This document shows, piece by piece, positions 17,085 through 27,135 of a stretch of 64,000 nt of DNA. The DNA is from Arthrobacter sp. B2a2-09 (GTDB lineage: Bacteria > Actinomycetota > Actinomycetes > Actinomycetales > Micrococcaceae). The stretch spans positions 1-64,000 of the forward strand of contig NZ_JAMXIC010000001.1 of assembly GCF_027587375.1 (NCBI RefSeq), in the 5' to 3' direction. The notes beneath the pieces were generated by a model. That model made no database searches. It was not told the DNA's origin and saw nothing but the letters and a program-made list of their open reading frames with translations. Position 1 is the first letter of the stretch. Every line of letters starts with the position of its first letter. The translations under genes and the position numbers were made by a program.

Positions 17085-17804
17085 GCTCGAAAGCGTCCAG
17101 GCATTCGGCGTGAACACCCCGGGCGGGATCGGTGACCAGCTTCCAGGGCACTCCGATCCGAATGCCCCGCAGGCTGCGGGCCGGGCTGATGTCCCTCATG
17201 GCCTCGGGGGCCAGGAGGGACATCAGGGCTGCGCAGTCCCGTGCTGTCCTTGCCATCGGGCCGATGACATCCAGCGACGGGCTTGCGGGGAGGCAGCCTT
17301 CGGGGGAGATGAGTCCACGCGTCGGCTTGAATCCGGTGATCCCGCACATGGCTGCGGGGATCCGGGCGCTCCCCGCAGTGTCTGTGCCCAGTCCTGCAGG
17401 GAAGATCCCGGCAGCGATCCCGTTGCCGGTTCCTGCGCTCGAACCGCCGGTCCACCGTCTTGGGTCCCAGGGGTTCCTGGGGATCGGGAAGGGTCGCTGC
17501 GGATCAGGGCGTCCCGCAGCGTGCTCGGCCATCGTGGTCTTGCCGAGGACGATCCCTCCAGCGCGGCGGAGGCGGTTTACCGCTGGCGCATCCCTCGACG
17601 CCCACCACGATGGGTCGAAGACGAGACTCTGACCGGTGGTAGGCGCCTCCCGGGTTGCAATGAAGTCCTTGATGCCGAGCGGCACGCCAGCCAGCGGGCC
17701 AAGGTCCTCTCGGACTTTCGGGCCCGGTCGATCCTGGCAGCATCCCGTTTGGCCCCGGAGCGTGCTCTCGCCATGGACGTGAGGTCGGGGAACGAGTCAA
17801 TCAC
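17085..17804 (-). pseudogene. amidase (AS family) pseudogene, frameshifted and truncated
   Basis: Clear amidase-signature sequence: GVPLGIKDFIATREAPTT with the catalytic Lys, then GGSSAGTGNGIAAGIFPAGLGTDTAGS and GFKPTRGLIS. The original start is probably GTG at 17804 behind GGGAGG (VIDSFPDLTSMA). The reading frame changes near 17710 before the catalytic Lys segment, so the N-terminus and the core lie in different frames. Similarity ends near VHAECLDAFEQA (about 17085), roughly half the usual 450-500 residues, and the remainder is replaced by the end of the GntR gene. It cannot make a normal enzyme. Confidence 0.85.
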
Positions 17805-17970
17805 GGTAGTCCTCCCGGGACGGGCCGCGGGCTGCCTCTTGCTTCTCCTGCCTGCCGGAGGCTGTCGAGTTCCGTGAGCCGCGAGGGCGTGCGGGAATCT
17901 GGAGCGGTGTCGCGGCCGGGACTGCAATCTTGGTGGTTGCGGTCTTCCTTCGTTTCATCCGCGTTCCCGC

Positions 17971-18285
17971 TCAACCGGCGATGGAGGGAACTGCGGTTTC
18001 GACGGGGAGCCAGCCCTTTAGGTCTTTCACGGGGCGGCCTCCCTGGATGATGAGGCCGATGCTGGCAGGGTCCGCCAGGAGCGAGATGTCCTCGAGAGGG
18101 TCGACGTCTGTGACGACCATGTCGGCGAGTTTGCCGGCCTCGAGGGTTCCGAGATGATCCTCTAGCCTGAGCAGTTCGGCCGCGTTCCTGGTCCCGGCCT
18201 TGATGGCTTCCAAGGGAGTGAGCCCGAGTTCGACCAGGTAGTGCTTCTCTCGCTTGAGGAGCTCGGCTATCCCGTCGGTTGGCTA
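17971..18285 (-). pseudogene. amidohydrolase C-terminal fragment
   Basis: About 105 codons matching the C-terminus of metal-dependent amidohydrolases (imidazolonepropionase/aryldialkylphosphatase-like group): LTPLEAIKAGTRNAAELLRL, LGTLEAGKLADMVVTDVDPLEDI and IIQGGRPVKDL. The frame opens only after an in-frame TAG, and the metal-binding N-terminal barrel is missing. With the amidase remnant it probably belonged to one lost catabolic operon on this strand. Confidence 0.8.
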
Positions 18286-18435
18286 GATCGCTACTGACGG
18301 CCTTCACCTGCCGAGCCAGCCATTCACCCGTCTACGGGCAAACTGCTCGGTCACAGCGGCTGGGTTATCCCCAGCGTTGCCATCGATTCGGAGACCGGAT
18401 GCAGTCCACCCGCGGCGATCGCATGGTTGGGCGGC

Positions 18436-18768
18436 TTAGTTTGGCCGGGGGTTCTTGAGAAGGTGGATGCTGACGACCTCGCTGGTGTCTCGCGTTGTGA
18501 CCGTGATCCCGTCACCGACAATGTCCAGGAAAAGGATGGCTCTTTCGCCTACCTTGAGTTTCCCGATGCCCAGCAAGGGAATCTCTTCGGTGTCCATCCT
18601 GAGAATTGAGACGCCTGCCGTCCGGTATGCGGCTTCTGGGTCTTGGTCCGCTGGCAGGCGCGTGAGGCTTGGGGAGCCGCCGAGGGCGATCCGGTAGAGG
18701 GAGCCTGTCGATGTGCGGAAGGCAAACGTTCCGGTGTCTGTGTCGGTAAGTTCCTCGATCCATGCCAT
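18436..18768 (-). CDS. hypothetical protein
   Basis: A 110-residue soluble protein (MAWIEELTDTDTGTFAFRTS at the N-terminus, VVSIHLLKNPRPN at the end). Codon use fits the neighbourhood and the composition is ordinary, with no signal peptide, membrane helix or Cys motif. No family is recognised. It stands alone between decayed genes and a tRNA-end repeat. Confidence 0.6.
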   Translation of the reverse strand: MAWIEELTDTDTGTFAFRTSTGSLYRIALGGSPSLTRLPADQDPEAAYRTAGVSILRMDTEEIPLLGIGKLKVGERAILFLDIVGDGITVTTRDTSEVVSIHLLKNPRPN

Positions 18769-18866
18769 AGCCTGATTTTACGTTGGAAGGGCACGGGGGA
18801 GTCGTGGGCGCCGCCGGGGGATTCCTGGGGGTTGTTGTGCTGGTTTTGGGATCTGGAGGGAAATGG

Positions 18867-18903
18867 CTGAGGGCCCCGCAGCTCCTGGCTGCGGGACCCT
18901 CAG
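18867..18903. terminator. hairpin with terminator-like stem
   Basis: CTGAGGG-c-CCCGCAG - loop - CTGCGGG-a-CCCTCAG forms a 14-bp stem with one mismatch. No T run follows in either direction, so it may be a terminator or a structural remnant. It lies about 100 bases upstream of the hypothetical gene on the minus strand, so it does not end that gene. Confidence 0.45.
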
Positions 18904-18954
18904 TAATCCATAACAGGGAACCTGCCCCTGTCTTCCTTTACAGTTTACTGCCAA

Positions 18955-19027
18955 TGGTTTCAAGAGTTGGAAGCCGGTTCGAGTTCCACCTCGGGCACAG
19001 CATTCCCCTCGACAGAGGGGGTTTTTG
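18955..19027 (+). repeat. tRNA 3'-end plus terminator remnant, copy A (possible att site)
   Basis: Contains GGTTCGAGTTCCACC (T-arm-like), CTCGGGCACAG (acceptor-like) and the terminator CCCCTC-gaca-GAGGGG followed by GTTTTTGCTTT. A near copy lies at 52426-52498. No matching 5' acceptor (GCCCGAG) exists in the 100 bases upstream, so this is a 3' fragment, not a tRNA gene. Such fragments arise when integrases use tRNA 3' ends. Confidence 0.7.
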
Positions 19028-19412
19028 CTTTAACGTGTGGACAAATCATGTGGTGAGGTCCCTCTCACTCCTTGTTCCGGCTGCGCCTGCTCCCGCCAAG
19101 GTGATTGTCCTGTCGGCGGCCGGGCTGCAACCGTAGCGCCTGGGGTGACCCGGGCAAAGGGTTGTCTCTGGTGTGGCTTCCGAGACGGGGGGCGAGGACC
19201 GGGACCGTTCTGCGCCCTGACAGAGCAGACTGGGGAGTTGCTTCGGCAGCCACCGGAGCGCGGGTCGGATCTGGACCCGCGGCGTACTAAATTCGGTGCC
19301 TCGGGCGGGAAATATGCAGAATCCGGGCTCGCACCGGCATAGTTAAGCTCTTGGGCCCCTGATGGGTACAGTCACCACATGAATGCAGGACGGAAACGAA
19401 CAGGGGCTTGAC
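19028..19412. other. intergenic region upstream of oleA
   Basis: About 385 bases with no convincing gene. The promoter of the ole operon is expected here, but no clear -35/-10 pair stands out. Confidence 0.5.
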
Positions 19413-20435
19413 TTGGCAGGGAATGCAACCTTCCGGCACAGCAACACCGCGCTGCTCTCGGTGAGCTGCGTCGAGGCTCCGAGGATCGTGAGTTCAACGG
19501 AGTTCGACCGCAGGTTGGCTTCGACCCTGCATCGGCTGAAGTTCCCGCCGCGGCTGCTTGAGCGCGTTGCCGGCATCACACACCGCCGCTGGTGGGCCGC
19601 TGGGACATCGTTCGATGATGCTGCGGTCGAAGCGGGCGCCAAGGCCTTGGCCGAGGCTGGCGTCGAAGCGTCGGAAATCGGCCTGCTGATCAATACCTCG
19701 GTCACGCGGCGCAACCTCGAACCGTCCGTGGCCGTGAAGATCCACCATGGACTCGGCCTGCCGTCGTCGGCCATGAACTTCGATCTGGCCAACGCCTGCC
19801 TCGGATTCGTGAACGGCTTGATCCTGGCGGCCAACATGATCGACTCAGGCCAGATCAGGTACGCGGTAATCGTCAATGGCGAGGACGCCCAGGTTACCCA
19901 GGAAGCCACGCTGGCGCGACTGCAGCGGCCTGAGACCACGCGTGAAGACTTCAGCCGGGAGTTTGCCACCCTCACGCTTGGATCCGGGGCCGCCGCAGCC
20001 GTCTTGGGCCCGGCGGACGAGTACCCTGGGGCGCACCGGCTTATCGGCGGCGTGATGCGTGCCGGCACCGAACACCACGAATTGTGCGTGGGAGGCATCG
20101 ACGGCATGACCACCGATACGAAAGGCCTGCTCGACGGCGGCCTTCAGCTCGTCGTCGATGCCTGGCACGAAGCCCAGCCAGAGTGGGACTGGGCTGCCAT
20201 GGACCGCTATGTCACGCATCAAGTCAGCAATGCTTATACCCAGGCGATCATTAAGGCCATTGACCTGGACCCGGACAAGGTTCCGATCACGTTCCCGTAC
20301 TGGGGCAACGTGGGCCCTGCCTCGCTCCCCATGACACTGGCAGCCGAGGCGCAGTCACTGAGCTCCGGGGACCGTGTCCTGTGCATGGGTGTTGGTTCGG
20401 GGCTGAACGCTGGAATGGTGGAAATCGTTTGGTAA
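19413..20435 (+). CDS. oleA: 3-oxoacyl-ACP synthase III family protein OleA (acyl-CoA head-to-head condensation)
   Basis: A 340-residue thiolase-fold enzyme that condenses two fatty acyl-CoAs head to head to a 2-alkyl-3-ketoacid, the first step of long-chain olefin synthesis. The catalytic set is complete: Cys129 (FDLANACLGFVNG), His269 (YVTHQVSN) and Asn299 (PYWGNVGP); Glu103 in RRNLEPSVA matches the OleA-specific base. The start chosen is TTG at 19413 behind AGGGG, giving MAGNATFRHSNTALLSV as in related OleA proteins; ATG 19383 would add ten residues. The next gene starts within its last codons. Confidence 0.93.
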   Translation: MAGNATFRHSNTALLSVSCVEAPRIVSSTEFDRRLASTLHRLKFPPRLLERVAGITHRRWWAAGTSFDDAAVEAGAKALAEAGVEASEIGLLINTSVTRRNLEPSVAVKIHHGLGLPSSAMNFDLANACLGFVNGLILAANMIDSGQIRYAVIVNGEDAQVTQEATLARLQRPETTREDFSREFATLTLGSGAAAAVLGPADEYPGAHRLIGGVMRAGTEHHELCVGGIDGMTTDTKGLLDGGLQLVVDAWHEAQPEWDWAAMDRYVTHQVSNAYTQAIIKAIDLDPDKVPITFPYWGNVGPASLPMTLAAEAQSLSSGDRVLCMGVGSGLNAGMVEIVW

Positions 20436-23125
20436 CCACCAATTGGCCCGGGCTCAACCCGGAATGGTCCCGCACAATCGGCGTAAGGTCCACATCGGCC
20501 GTCGATGCGCCAGGCACAGTGCACCGTTGGCACCTGTTGGACAACGGCGCCGAGCTCTCCCGCCGTGGCCTGGCTCCCGTCGGCACCCTGCTGTGCGTGC
20601 ATGGCAACCCCACTTGGTCATATCTGTGGCGGACGCTCCTGGCCGCCGGATCCGACGCCGCACATCCGTGGCGCGTTGTGGCGGTGGACCAACTGGACAT
20701 GGGCTACTCAGACCGCAGCGGCACATTCCGGCGCCTGGCAGATCGGATCAACGACCTGGGCGACCTTACCGACGCACTGGGCCTGGACGGGCCGGTCGTT
20801 ACGGTGGGTCACGACTGGGGCGGGGTCATCAGCCTAGGCTGGGCCTTGGCGCACCCGCAGCACCTCGCCGGGGTGGTGCTGACGAACACAGCCGTCCACC
20901 AGCCCGCCGATTCCGCAGTCCCGCCGGCCCTCCGGCTTGCCTTGCACCCCGCCGTACACCAGTGGGGCACGACGACGTCGGACGCCTTTCTGCGGGTGAC
21001 ACACTCGCTGGCAAACCCGCCGCTGCCCGCCGACATCCGAAAGGCCTACATGGCCCCCTACCGCGGAGCCCACCGCCGGCACGGGGTGGGGAACTTTGTT
21101 GCGGATATTCCCGCAGATGCTTCCCATCCCAGCTTTCCGGCGCTCAAACGCGTAGCGGAAGGGCTGTGCGGGCTGAAGGTCCCGGCCCTGATGCTCTGGG
21201 GTCCCCGGGATCCGATCTTTTCTGATCGGTACCTCAAGGATCTCATCAGCCGGCTTCCACACGCGGACGTGCATCGCTTCGAAGGCGCGGGACACCTCGT
21301 GGGAGAAGACCGAGACATTGCCACACCTGTCTTCCAGTGGCTTGACCTGCTCGGCGGTGTCAGCGGAATCGATTCCCCGACATCCGAAGCGACAACGACC
21401 GGTGGTCAGTGGTTGAAGGATGCGGCCGTGCGGGAGCCGGCGGGATTCCGGCCCCTTGGGGATTTGCTCGGCGAACTGGCGGCATGCCCGGCGAAAGGAG
21501 ATACAGCCGTTGCGGAAATGGCGCCGGACGGCAGAATCAGCCGCTCCCTCAGCTGGCAGCAGCTGGACCGGAACATCCTGGACCTTGCCGCGGGGCTGGG
21601 GGAAGCCGGAGTGCGGAGCGGCAGCCGGGTGAGCCTGATGGTTCCACCCGGAGTGGACCTGACGGTAGCCCTCTACGCCTGCCTGCGGCTGGGCGCGGTG
21701 GTGGTCGTGGCCGACGCCGGGCTGGGAATCAGAGGTCTGAGCCGCGCGCTGAAGGGCGCCACCGCCGATTTCCTCATCGGAATCGACAGGGCCCTGGCGG
21801 CTGCTTCGGTGCTCGGCTGGCCGGGACGGCGGATCAGCGTACGGGACCTCCCGGCCGCCCGCCGCCGAATCCTGTCAGTCGAAACCTCCCTCGCCGCCCT
21901 GGCCCGGCGCTGCGCCGGACGCGGTGCAGGGCGGCCGGCGCACACTGTGGACGCAACTGCCCCAGCCGCTGTACTCTTCACGTCCGGCTCCACCGGTCCA
22001 GCCAAAGGCGTGCTCTATACGCACCGGCAGCTGGCCGCGATGCGGGATACATTGGCCGAAACTTTCGGAATCCGTTCCGGTGCCCGACTCGTGGCGGCCT
22101 TCGCCCCGTTCGCCTTGCTTGGGCCGGCGCTCGGAGCGGTTTCAGTGACGCCGGCCATGGACGTTACTGCGCCCCGCACCTTGACGGCCCGCGCGCTGGC
22201 GGAAGCCGCCGCGGCCATAGACGCTACGGTGGTCTTCGCCTCGCCGGCGGCTTTGCGCAACGTCCTCGCCACCCAGGATGCCGTGAGTGGGACAGGGCAT
22301 AAAGCACTGGAACGTGTCGAGTTGCTTCTGTCCGCCGGCGCGCCCGTCCCGGGGCCGCTCCTGGCGGAGGTGCAGCGGTTGCTGCCCCGGGCCTCGCTGC
22401 ATACCCCATACGGGATGACAGAGGCGCTTCCGGTCACCGACATCAGTTTCGAACAAATCCAGGCAGCCGATGCCGAAACTGCTGCCGGCACCGTTCTGGG
22501 AGCGGGCAATGGCGTGTGCGTAGGGATGCCCGTGCATGGCGCCCGCGTGGCCATCGTCCCACTGGCTGCGGATGGCACCGTACCCGGATCCCAGTTCGTG
22601 ACGGAGGCTGGCGTGACCGGCGAGATCCTGGTCAGTGCCGCGCACGTCAAGGAAACCTACGACAGGCTCTGGCTGACCCAGCGGGAGAGCATCAGCCTGC
22701 CCGGATGGCACCGCACCGGCGACGTGGGGCACCTGGACGCCCTCGGTCGGCTCTGGGTGGAGGGACGTCTCGCCCATGTCGTGACGGCGCACGGGTCTGT
22801 GGTGACGCCCGTGGGCGCCGAACAGGCCATCGAACGCCTGGAGTGCGTCCGGCTGGCCGCCATCGCTGGAGTCGGACCAGCAGGGACGCAGGCCGTCGTC
22901 GCCGTCGTCGAGACCGTACCTCCCTCCCGCAAGGCCGGGCCTGCTGCGCCGCAGCTCGCCGGGCGTGTCCGCGGGGCGGCCCTTGAGGCTGGCGTCAATG
23001 TCTCCGCTGTGCTCGCAGTCCCCGCACTGCCCACCGATATCAGACACAACGCCAAGATCGACAGGACCCGCCTGTCCCGCTGGGCTGCACGGGTGCTGGC
23101 CGGCGGCCGCCCGGGAGAGCCATGA
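20429..23125 (+). CDS. oleBC: OleBC fusion: beta-lactone decarboxylase plus beta-lactone synthetase
   Basis: An 898-residue two-domain protein. Residues 1-330 are an alpha/beta hydrolase of the haloalkane-dehalogenase group (OleB) with nucleophile Asp129 in GHDWGG and GAGHLVGED near the end; OleB decarboxylates a beta-lactone to a cis-olefin. Residues from about 350 are an AMP-ligase-fold enzyme (OleC) with LFTSGSTGPAKGVLYTH, YGMTEALPV and GWHRTGDVGHLD; OleC forms the beta-lactone from the beta-hydroxy acid. Fused OleBC is the usual actinobacterial arrangement. The TTG start at 20429 overlaps the oleA stop. Domain order in the protein is the reverse of the reaction order. Confidence 0.93.
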   Translation: MVTTNWPGLNPEWSRTIGVRSTSAVDAPGTVHRWHLLDNGAELSRRGLAPVGTLLCVHGNPTWSYLWRTLLAAGSDAAHPWRVVAVDQLDMGYSDRSGTFRRLADRINDLGDLTDALGLDGPVVTVGHDWGGVISLGWALAHPQHLAGVVLTNTAVHQPADSAVPPALRLALHPAVHQWGTTTSDAFLRVTHSLANPPLPADIRKAYMAPYRGAHRRHGVGNFVADIPADASHPSFPALKRVAEGLCGLKVPALMLWGPRDPIFSDRYLKDLISRLPHADVHRFEGAGHLVGEDRDIATPVFQWLDLLGGVSGIDSPTSEATTTGGQWLKDAAVREPAGFRPLGDLLGELAACPAKGDTAVAEMAPDGRISRSLSWQQLDRNILDLAAGLGEAGVRSGSRVSLMVPPGVDLTVALYACLRLGAVVVVADAGLGIRGLSRALKGATADFLIGIDRALAAASVLGWPGRRISVRDLPAARRRILSVETSLAALARRCAGRGAGRPAHTVDATAPAAVLFTSGSTGPAKGVLYTHRQLAAMRDTLAETFGIRSGARLVAAFAPFALLGPALGAVSVTPAMDVTAPRTLTARALAEAAAAIDATVVFASPAALRNVLATQDAVSGTGHKALERVELLLSAGAPVPGPLLAEVQRLLPRASLHTPYGMTEALPVTDISFEQIQAADAETAAGTVLGAGNGVCVGMPVHGARVAIVPLAADGTVPGSQFVTEAGVTGEILVSAAHVKETYDRLWLTQRESISLPGWHRTGDVGHLDALGRLWVEGRLAHVVTAHGSVVTPVGAEQAIERLECVRLAAIAGVGPAGTQAVVAVVETVPPSRKAGPAAPQLAGRVRGAALEAGVNVSAVLAVPALPTDIRHNAKIDRTRLSRWAARVLAGGRPGEP

Positions 23126-24117
23126 GGGTCCTCGTCACCGGCGCGAGCGGGCTGCTCGGACGGGAAGTGGCCCGGCTACTGGTCCGCCAGGGCCATGCCG
23201 TGGCCACGTTCCAGCGCCGTCCCTCAGGAGTCGACGGCGTTGCGGACTTCTGCGGGTCCGTAACGGACGATGCAGCGCTGCGGGGAGCAGTCGACGGGGC
23301 AGAAGGAATCATTCATCTGGCCGCGAAAGTTTCTTTTACAGGCCGCGCCGTGGAATTCGACGAGGTCAACGTCGAAGGGACCCGCCGCCTGCTTCATCTC
23401 GCCCGTGCGGCCGGGGTACGGGACGTGGTGTTTGTCTCCTCCCCGTCCGTGGCCAACTCCGGCACCGCAATCGTAGGGCTGGGCGCGGAGCCGGCTGATC
23501 CGCAGCGCGCGCACGGCAACTACTCCCGCACCAAGGCCGAGGCGGAGTTGCTGGCGCTGGCTGCGGACGCTCCGGAATTCCGGGTTACAGCGGTGCGCCC
23601 TCACATCGTCTGGGGCCCCGGCGACACCCAACTGGTGGAACGGGTCCTGGCACGCGCTAGCCGCAGCCGCCTGCCGCTGCTCGACGCCGGCGCGGCCCTC
23701 ATCGACACCACCTACGTGGACAACGCCGCCTCGGCCATCGTCGCCGCGCTGCACCGCATGGAATACGTCCATGGCAGGGCCCTGGTTGTGAGCAACGGCG
23801 AGCCACGCCCGGTCGGCGAGCTGCTGGCGGGCATATGCGCTGCAGGCGGCGTCCCCGCGCCGTCGTGGACTGTGCCGGGTGGGGTGGCGCGGGCGGCGGG
23901 AGCGGTGGTGGAAAAGCTCTGGACCTGGGCAGGGCGGAAGGAGGAGCCGCCGATGACCAAGTTCCTTGCTGAGCAGCTCTCCACCGCCCACTGGTTCGAC
24001 CAGCGCGAGACCCGTGAACTCCTCAACTGGACACCCGCTGTCTCGCTCGATGATGGACTGGCGAGGCTGGCCGAGCACTATAGTTCCGGCTCAGCGGCGC
24101 GGATTCACCGATCCTGA
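23122..24117 (+). CDS. oleD: OleD, NADPH-dependent 2-alkyl-3-oxoalkanoate reductase
   Basis: A 331-residue extended short-chain dehydrogenase. The nucleotide-binding motif is VTGASGLLGREVARLL at the very N-terminus, and the active-site YSRTKAEAE (Tyr-x-x-x-Lys) lies near residue 134. It reduces the OleA product to the 2-alkyl-3-hydroxy acid used by the OleC domain. Its ATG overlaps the oleBC stop by four bases, so the three genes form one operon that covers the whole pathway. Confidence 0.92.
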   Translation: MRVLVTGASGLLGREVARLLVRQGHAVATFQRRPSGVDGVADFCGSVTDDAALRGAVDGAEGIIHLAAKVSFTGRAVEFDEVNVEGTRRLLHLARAAGVRDVVFVSSPSVANSGTAIVGLGAEPADPQRAHGNYSRTKAEAELLALAADAPEFRVTAVRPHIVWGPGDTQLVERVLARASRSRLPLLDAGAALIDTTYVDNAASAIVAALHRMEYVHGRALVVSNGEPRPVGELLAGICAAGGVPAPSWTVPGGVARAAGAVVEKLWTWAGRKEEPPMTKFLAEQLSTAHWFDQRETRELLNWTPAVSLDDGLARLAEHYSSGSAARIHRS

Positions 24118-24159
24118 GCGTTAAGTGAGTTGGATGGCTAGCCGTGACAGACTACCGAA

Positions 24160-26892
24160 ATGAGCGTTGAAAATGATCGACTCGCCGGCAGTTCCGGTGC
24201 GGGCAACCCATGGCGTTTGTGGGGTCCCTATCTGTCTGCCCGCCAGTGGGGAACCGTCCGGGAGGATTATTCCGCTGACGGGGACGCCTGGAACTACTTT
24301 CCTTTTGATCAGTCCCATGCCCGGGCATATCGCTGGGGTGAGGATGGTCTGGGCGGCTTCTGTGACATTGACGGGTATCTGAACTTTTCCGTCGCCATGT
24401 GGAACGGGCATGATGACCGGCTGAAGGAACGGTTGTTCGGGCTCACCAACGGGCAGGGCAACCACGGCGAGGACGTCAAGGAATATTGGTGGCCGGTGGA
24501 CGCCACTCCCTCGCATTCCTTTGGCGAGTGGCTTTACCGCTACCCGCAGCGGGCGTTTCCATACGAGCGATTGATCCGTGAGAACGCGGGGCGGTCCCGG
24601 CAGGAACCAGAATTCGAACTCGCGGATACCGGTATGTTGGCTGAGGACCGCTTCTTCGACGTCGCTGTCTGCCATGCCAAAGCGGCCCCGGATGACGTGC
24701 TCGTTACCATCACCGCGACCAATCATGGCCCTGAGGCAGCGCCCCTGGACCTTCTGCCCCAGTTGTGGTTCACCAATACCTGGGCGTGGGGCCGGGACGG
24801 GCGGAAACCCGTTCTGAAACTGCCCTCAGACCCCGATTTCCCCGTTTTCGGCCCGGTTCGGGTAGAGGCCGCGCATCACGCGCTCGGCGGGTATGTTCTG
24901 GCAGGGGAAACAGCGGCCGGCCCCGACGGTCCGGTCGTACCCAGGGTGCTGTTCTGCGATAACGAGACGGACGATGTGACCCTTTTCGGCACGCAGTCGA
25001 ACGCCTCCCGGTACCCCAAGGACGGGATCAACAAGGCTGTCGTCCACCGCGAAGTCGACGCTACCAACCCGGAGAACACCGGCACGAAAACCGCTCTCTG
25101 GTACCACTTCGACGCCGTGCCCGCCGGCGGTTCCGTTTCGGTGAATCTCCGACTGCGCTCCGGATCGATGCCGGAGGACGCCTTCGGGCAGGAATTTGAC
25201 GGTCTCCTTGCCACCCGGCGCAAAGAAGCAGACGAGTTCTATGCTGCCGTCATCCCGTCCGGCACACCAGCCGTCGACGCCCACATCGCGCGGCGCGCGT
25301 TCGCCGGACTGCTGTGGGGCAAACAGTTGTACCGCTATGCGGTGGAGCAGTGGCTCGAAGGGGACCCCGCCCAGCCGGCACCCCCGGCCGAGCGTCGGAA
25401 CAGGACAGACACGCCGTCACCGCGGAACCTCACCTGGCCCGGGCTGGAACTCGCCCACGTGATTTCCATGCCCGACGAATGGGAATATCCGTGGTTCGCA
25501 GCCTGGGACCTGGCCTTCCACTGCGTCCCCCTGGCCCATATTGACCCGGTGTTTGCCAAGGACCAGCTGATGTTGCTCTGCCGGGAATACGCCATGCACC
25601 CGAACGGCCAGCTCCCGGCCTACGAATGGGCCCTCGGGGACGTCAACCCGCCCGTCCAGGCCTGGGCCGCGTGGCAGGTCTACCAGCTCGACGGCGGCCG
25701 GGACACGGACTTCCTGATCCGGATATTCACCAAACTGCTGCTGAATTTTTCCTGGTGGATCAACCGCAAGGACGCCGATGGCAACCACATCTTTGAGGGA
25801 GGCTTTCTCGGGATGGACAACATCGGCCTCTTCGACCGGTCCGCGCCCCTGGCGCCCGGCTACCGGCTCGAGCAATCGGACGCGACGAGTTGGATGGCGT
25901 TTTACTGCCTGGCCATGATGCGGATCGCGCTGGAACTGGCCAGGACAGATCCCGTGTGGGAAGAAATGGCCATCACGTTCCTGGACCGCTTCTCCGCGAT
26001 AGCCCAGGCTATGGAAAACTTCGGCAGCCACAACGCCGAGCTCTGGGATGATGAGGACGGCTTCTTCTACGATGTGTTGATACATCCCGACGGGTCATCC
26101 GAACAGCTTCGGATCCGGTCCATGGTGGGACTGCTCCCTTTGCTGGCCGTCTGCGTGATCCCCGAACACTCACTTGTCGGCATGCGGGGCTTCCGGCAGA
26201 AACTTCACGTCCTTCAGGGGCACACGGCGGGCGGCGAGCCGCCCGCAACCCCGGGGAGCGGGTCGGAGGCCGCCGTCGGGCATGAAGCCGGGACCTGCGC
26301 CGAGTGCCTCCCGGCCGCGGGGGGCCAGGTCCTTTCCCTTCTGAAGAATGATCAGACCGGGCGGCTCTTGCGGTTCATGCTCGACGATGGCGAGTTTCTC
26401 GCTCCTCATGGACTGCGCGCGCTCTCGGCTGCGTACAGGGTGCCTTTCAGCACCGAGGTCAATGGCCAGCAGATGAGCATTCACTACACCCCGGGGGAGT
26501 CTGACTCGGCACTCTTCGGCGGGAATTCGAACTGGCGCGGCCCCATCTGGTTCCCCATCAATGTGCTGCTGGCCGATGCCCTCAAGATTCTGGCCCAGCG
26601 TGCCGGTTGCGGCCTTGGGGCCGAGGTCGAGTTCCCGACAGGATCCTCGCAGCTGCTGCCGCTGTCCGCGGTCGCGGACGCCCTCAACGACCGGTTGGTG
26701 TCACTTTTCCGCCCCGGACCGGATAACCGCAGGCCTGGCACACCGCGCGATTTCGGCATGGGTCCACTCTGGGACATTCATCCGACTTTCTCCGAATACT
26801 TCCACGGTGACACCGGCGCCGGTCTCGGCGCCTCGCACCAGACCGGCTGGACCGCCTTGGTCGCCCATCTCATTTGCGTCCAGCAGGACTAG
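24160..26892 (+). CDS. GH63-like (MGH1-type) glycoside hydrolase
   Basis: A 910-residue glucosidase-like protein without a signal peptide. N-terminal beta-rich part ([40 protein letters not shown]), then an (alpha/alpha)6 barrel with [32 protein letters not shown] and, near the end, [13 protein letters not shown]. These are typical of bacterial relatives of mannosyl-oligosaccharide glucosidase, which act on alpha-glucosides such as glucosylglycerate or mannosylglycerate in characterised cases. It begins 43 bases after oleD but with no strong ribosome site and no obvious role in olefin synthesis. Substrate unknown. Confidence 0.85.
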   Translation: MSVENDRLAGSSGAGNPWRLWGPYLSARQWGTVREDYSADGDAWNYFPFDQSHARAYRWGEDGLGGFCDIDGYLNFSVAMWNGHDDRLKERLFGLTNGQGNHGEDVKEYWWPVDATPSHSFGEWLYRYPQRAFPYERLIRENAGRSRQEPEFELADTGMLAEDRFFDVAVCHAKAAPDDVLVTITATNHGPEAAPLDLLPQLWFTNTWAWGRDGRKPVLKLPSDPDFPVFGPVRVEAAHHALGGYVLAGETAAGPDGPVVPRVLFCDNETDDVTLFGTQSNASRYPKDGINKAVVHREVDATNPENTGTKTALWYHFDAVPAGGSVSVNLRLRSGSMPEDAFGQEFDGLLATRRKEADEFYAAVIPSGTPAVDAHIARRAFAGLLWGKQLYRYAVEQWLEGDPAQPAPPAERRNRTDTPSPRNLTWPGLELAHVISMPDEWEYPWFAAWDLAFHCVPLAHIDPVFAKDQLMLLCREYAMHPNGQLPAYEWALGDVNPPVQAWAAWQVYQLDGGRDTDFLIRIFTKLLLNFSWWINRKDADGNHIFEGGFLGMDNIGLFDRSAPLAPGYRLEQSDATSWMAFYCLAMMRIALELARTDPVWEEMAITFLDRFSAIAQAMENFGSHNAELWDDEDGFFYDVLIHPDGSSEQLRIRSMVGLLPLLAVCVIPEHSLVGMRGFRQKLHVLQGHTAGGEPPATPGSGSEAAVGHEAGTCAECLPAAGGQVLSLLKNDQTGRLLRFMLDDGEFLAPHGLRALSAAYRVPFSTEVNGQQMSIHYTPGESDSALFGGNSNWRGPIWFPINVLLADALKILAQRAGCGLGAEVEFPTGSSQLLPLSAVADALNDRLVSLFRPGPDNRRPGTPRDFGMGPLWDIHPTFSEYFHGDTGAGLGASHQTGWTALVAHLICVQQD

Positions 26893-27135
26893 GTACGATG
26901 AGCCCTGCATCGCCCGTCATCGTCCGTATCGCCGAACGCATCCCCTAACCGGTCACCGCAGGGGTGACTTGGTCGTGCGCAGATAACGAATGATTGCTGT
27001 ACGGCAGGAAACCGTGCCTACTGGCCTGTGGTCCGAGGTCTGGGCCACGCATGCCCCGCACCGCAGCCGGCAATCCTGGCACGTCCGTCCGCGGTTGGGC
27101 TCGTTTCCCGGCGCTGTTGCGGCAGGATGTGGTTT

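Noticed and set aside
18920..19000. Possible complete tRNA gene ending at copy A of the repeat
   Set aside because: No GCCCGAG acceptor strand or anticodon arm can be folded upstream; only the 3' part is present.
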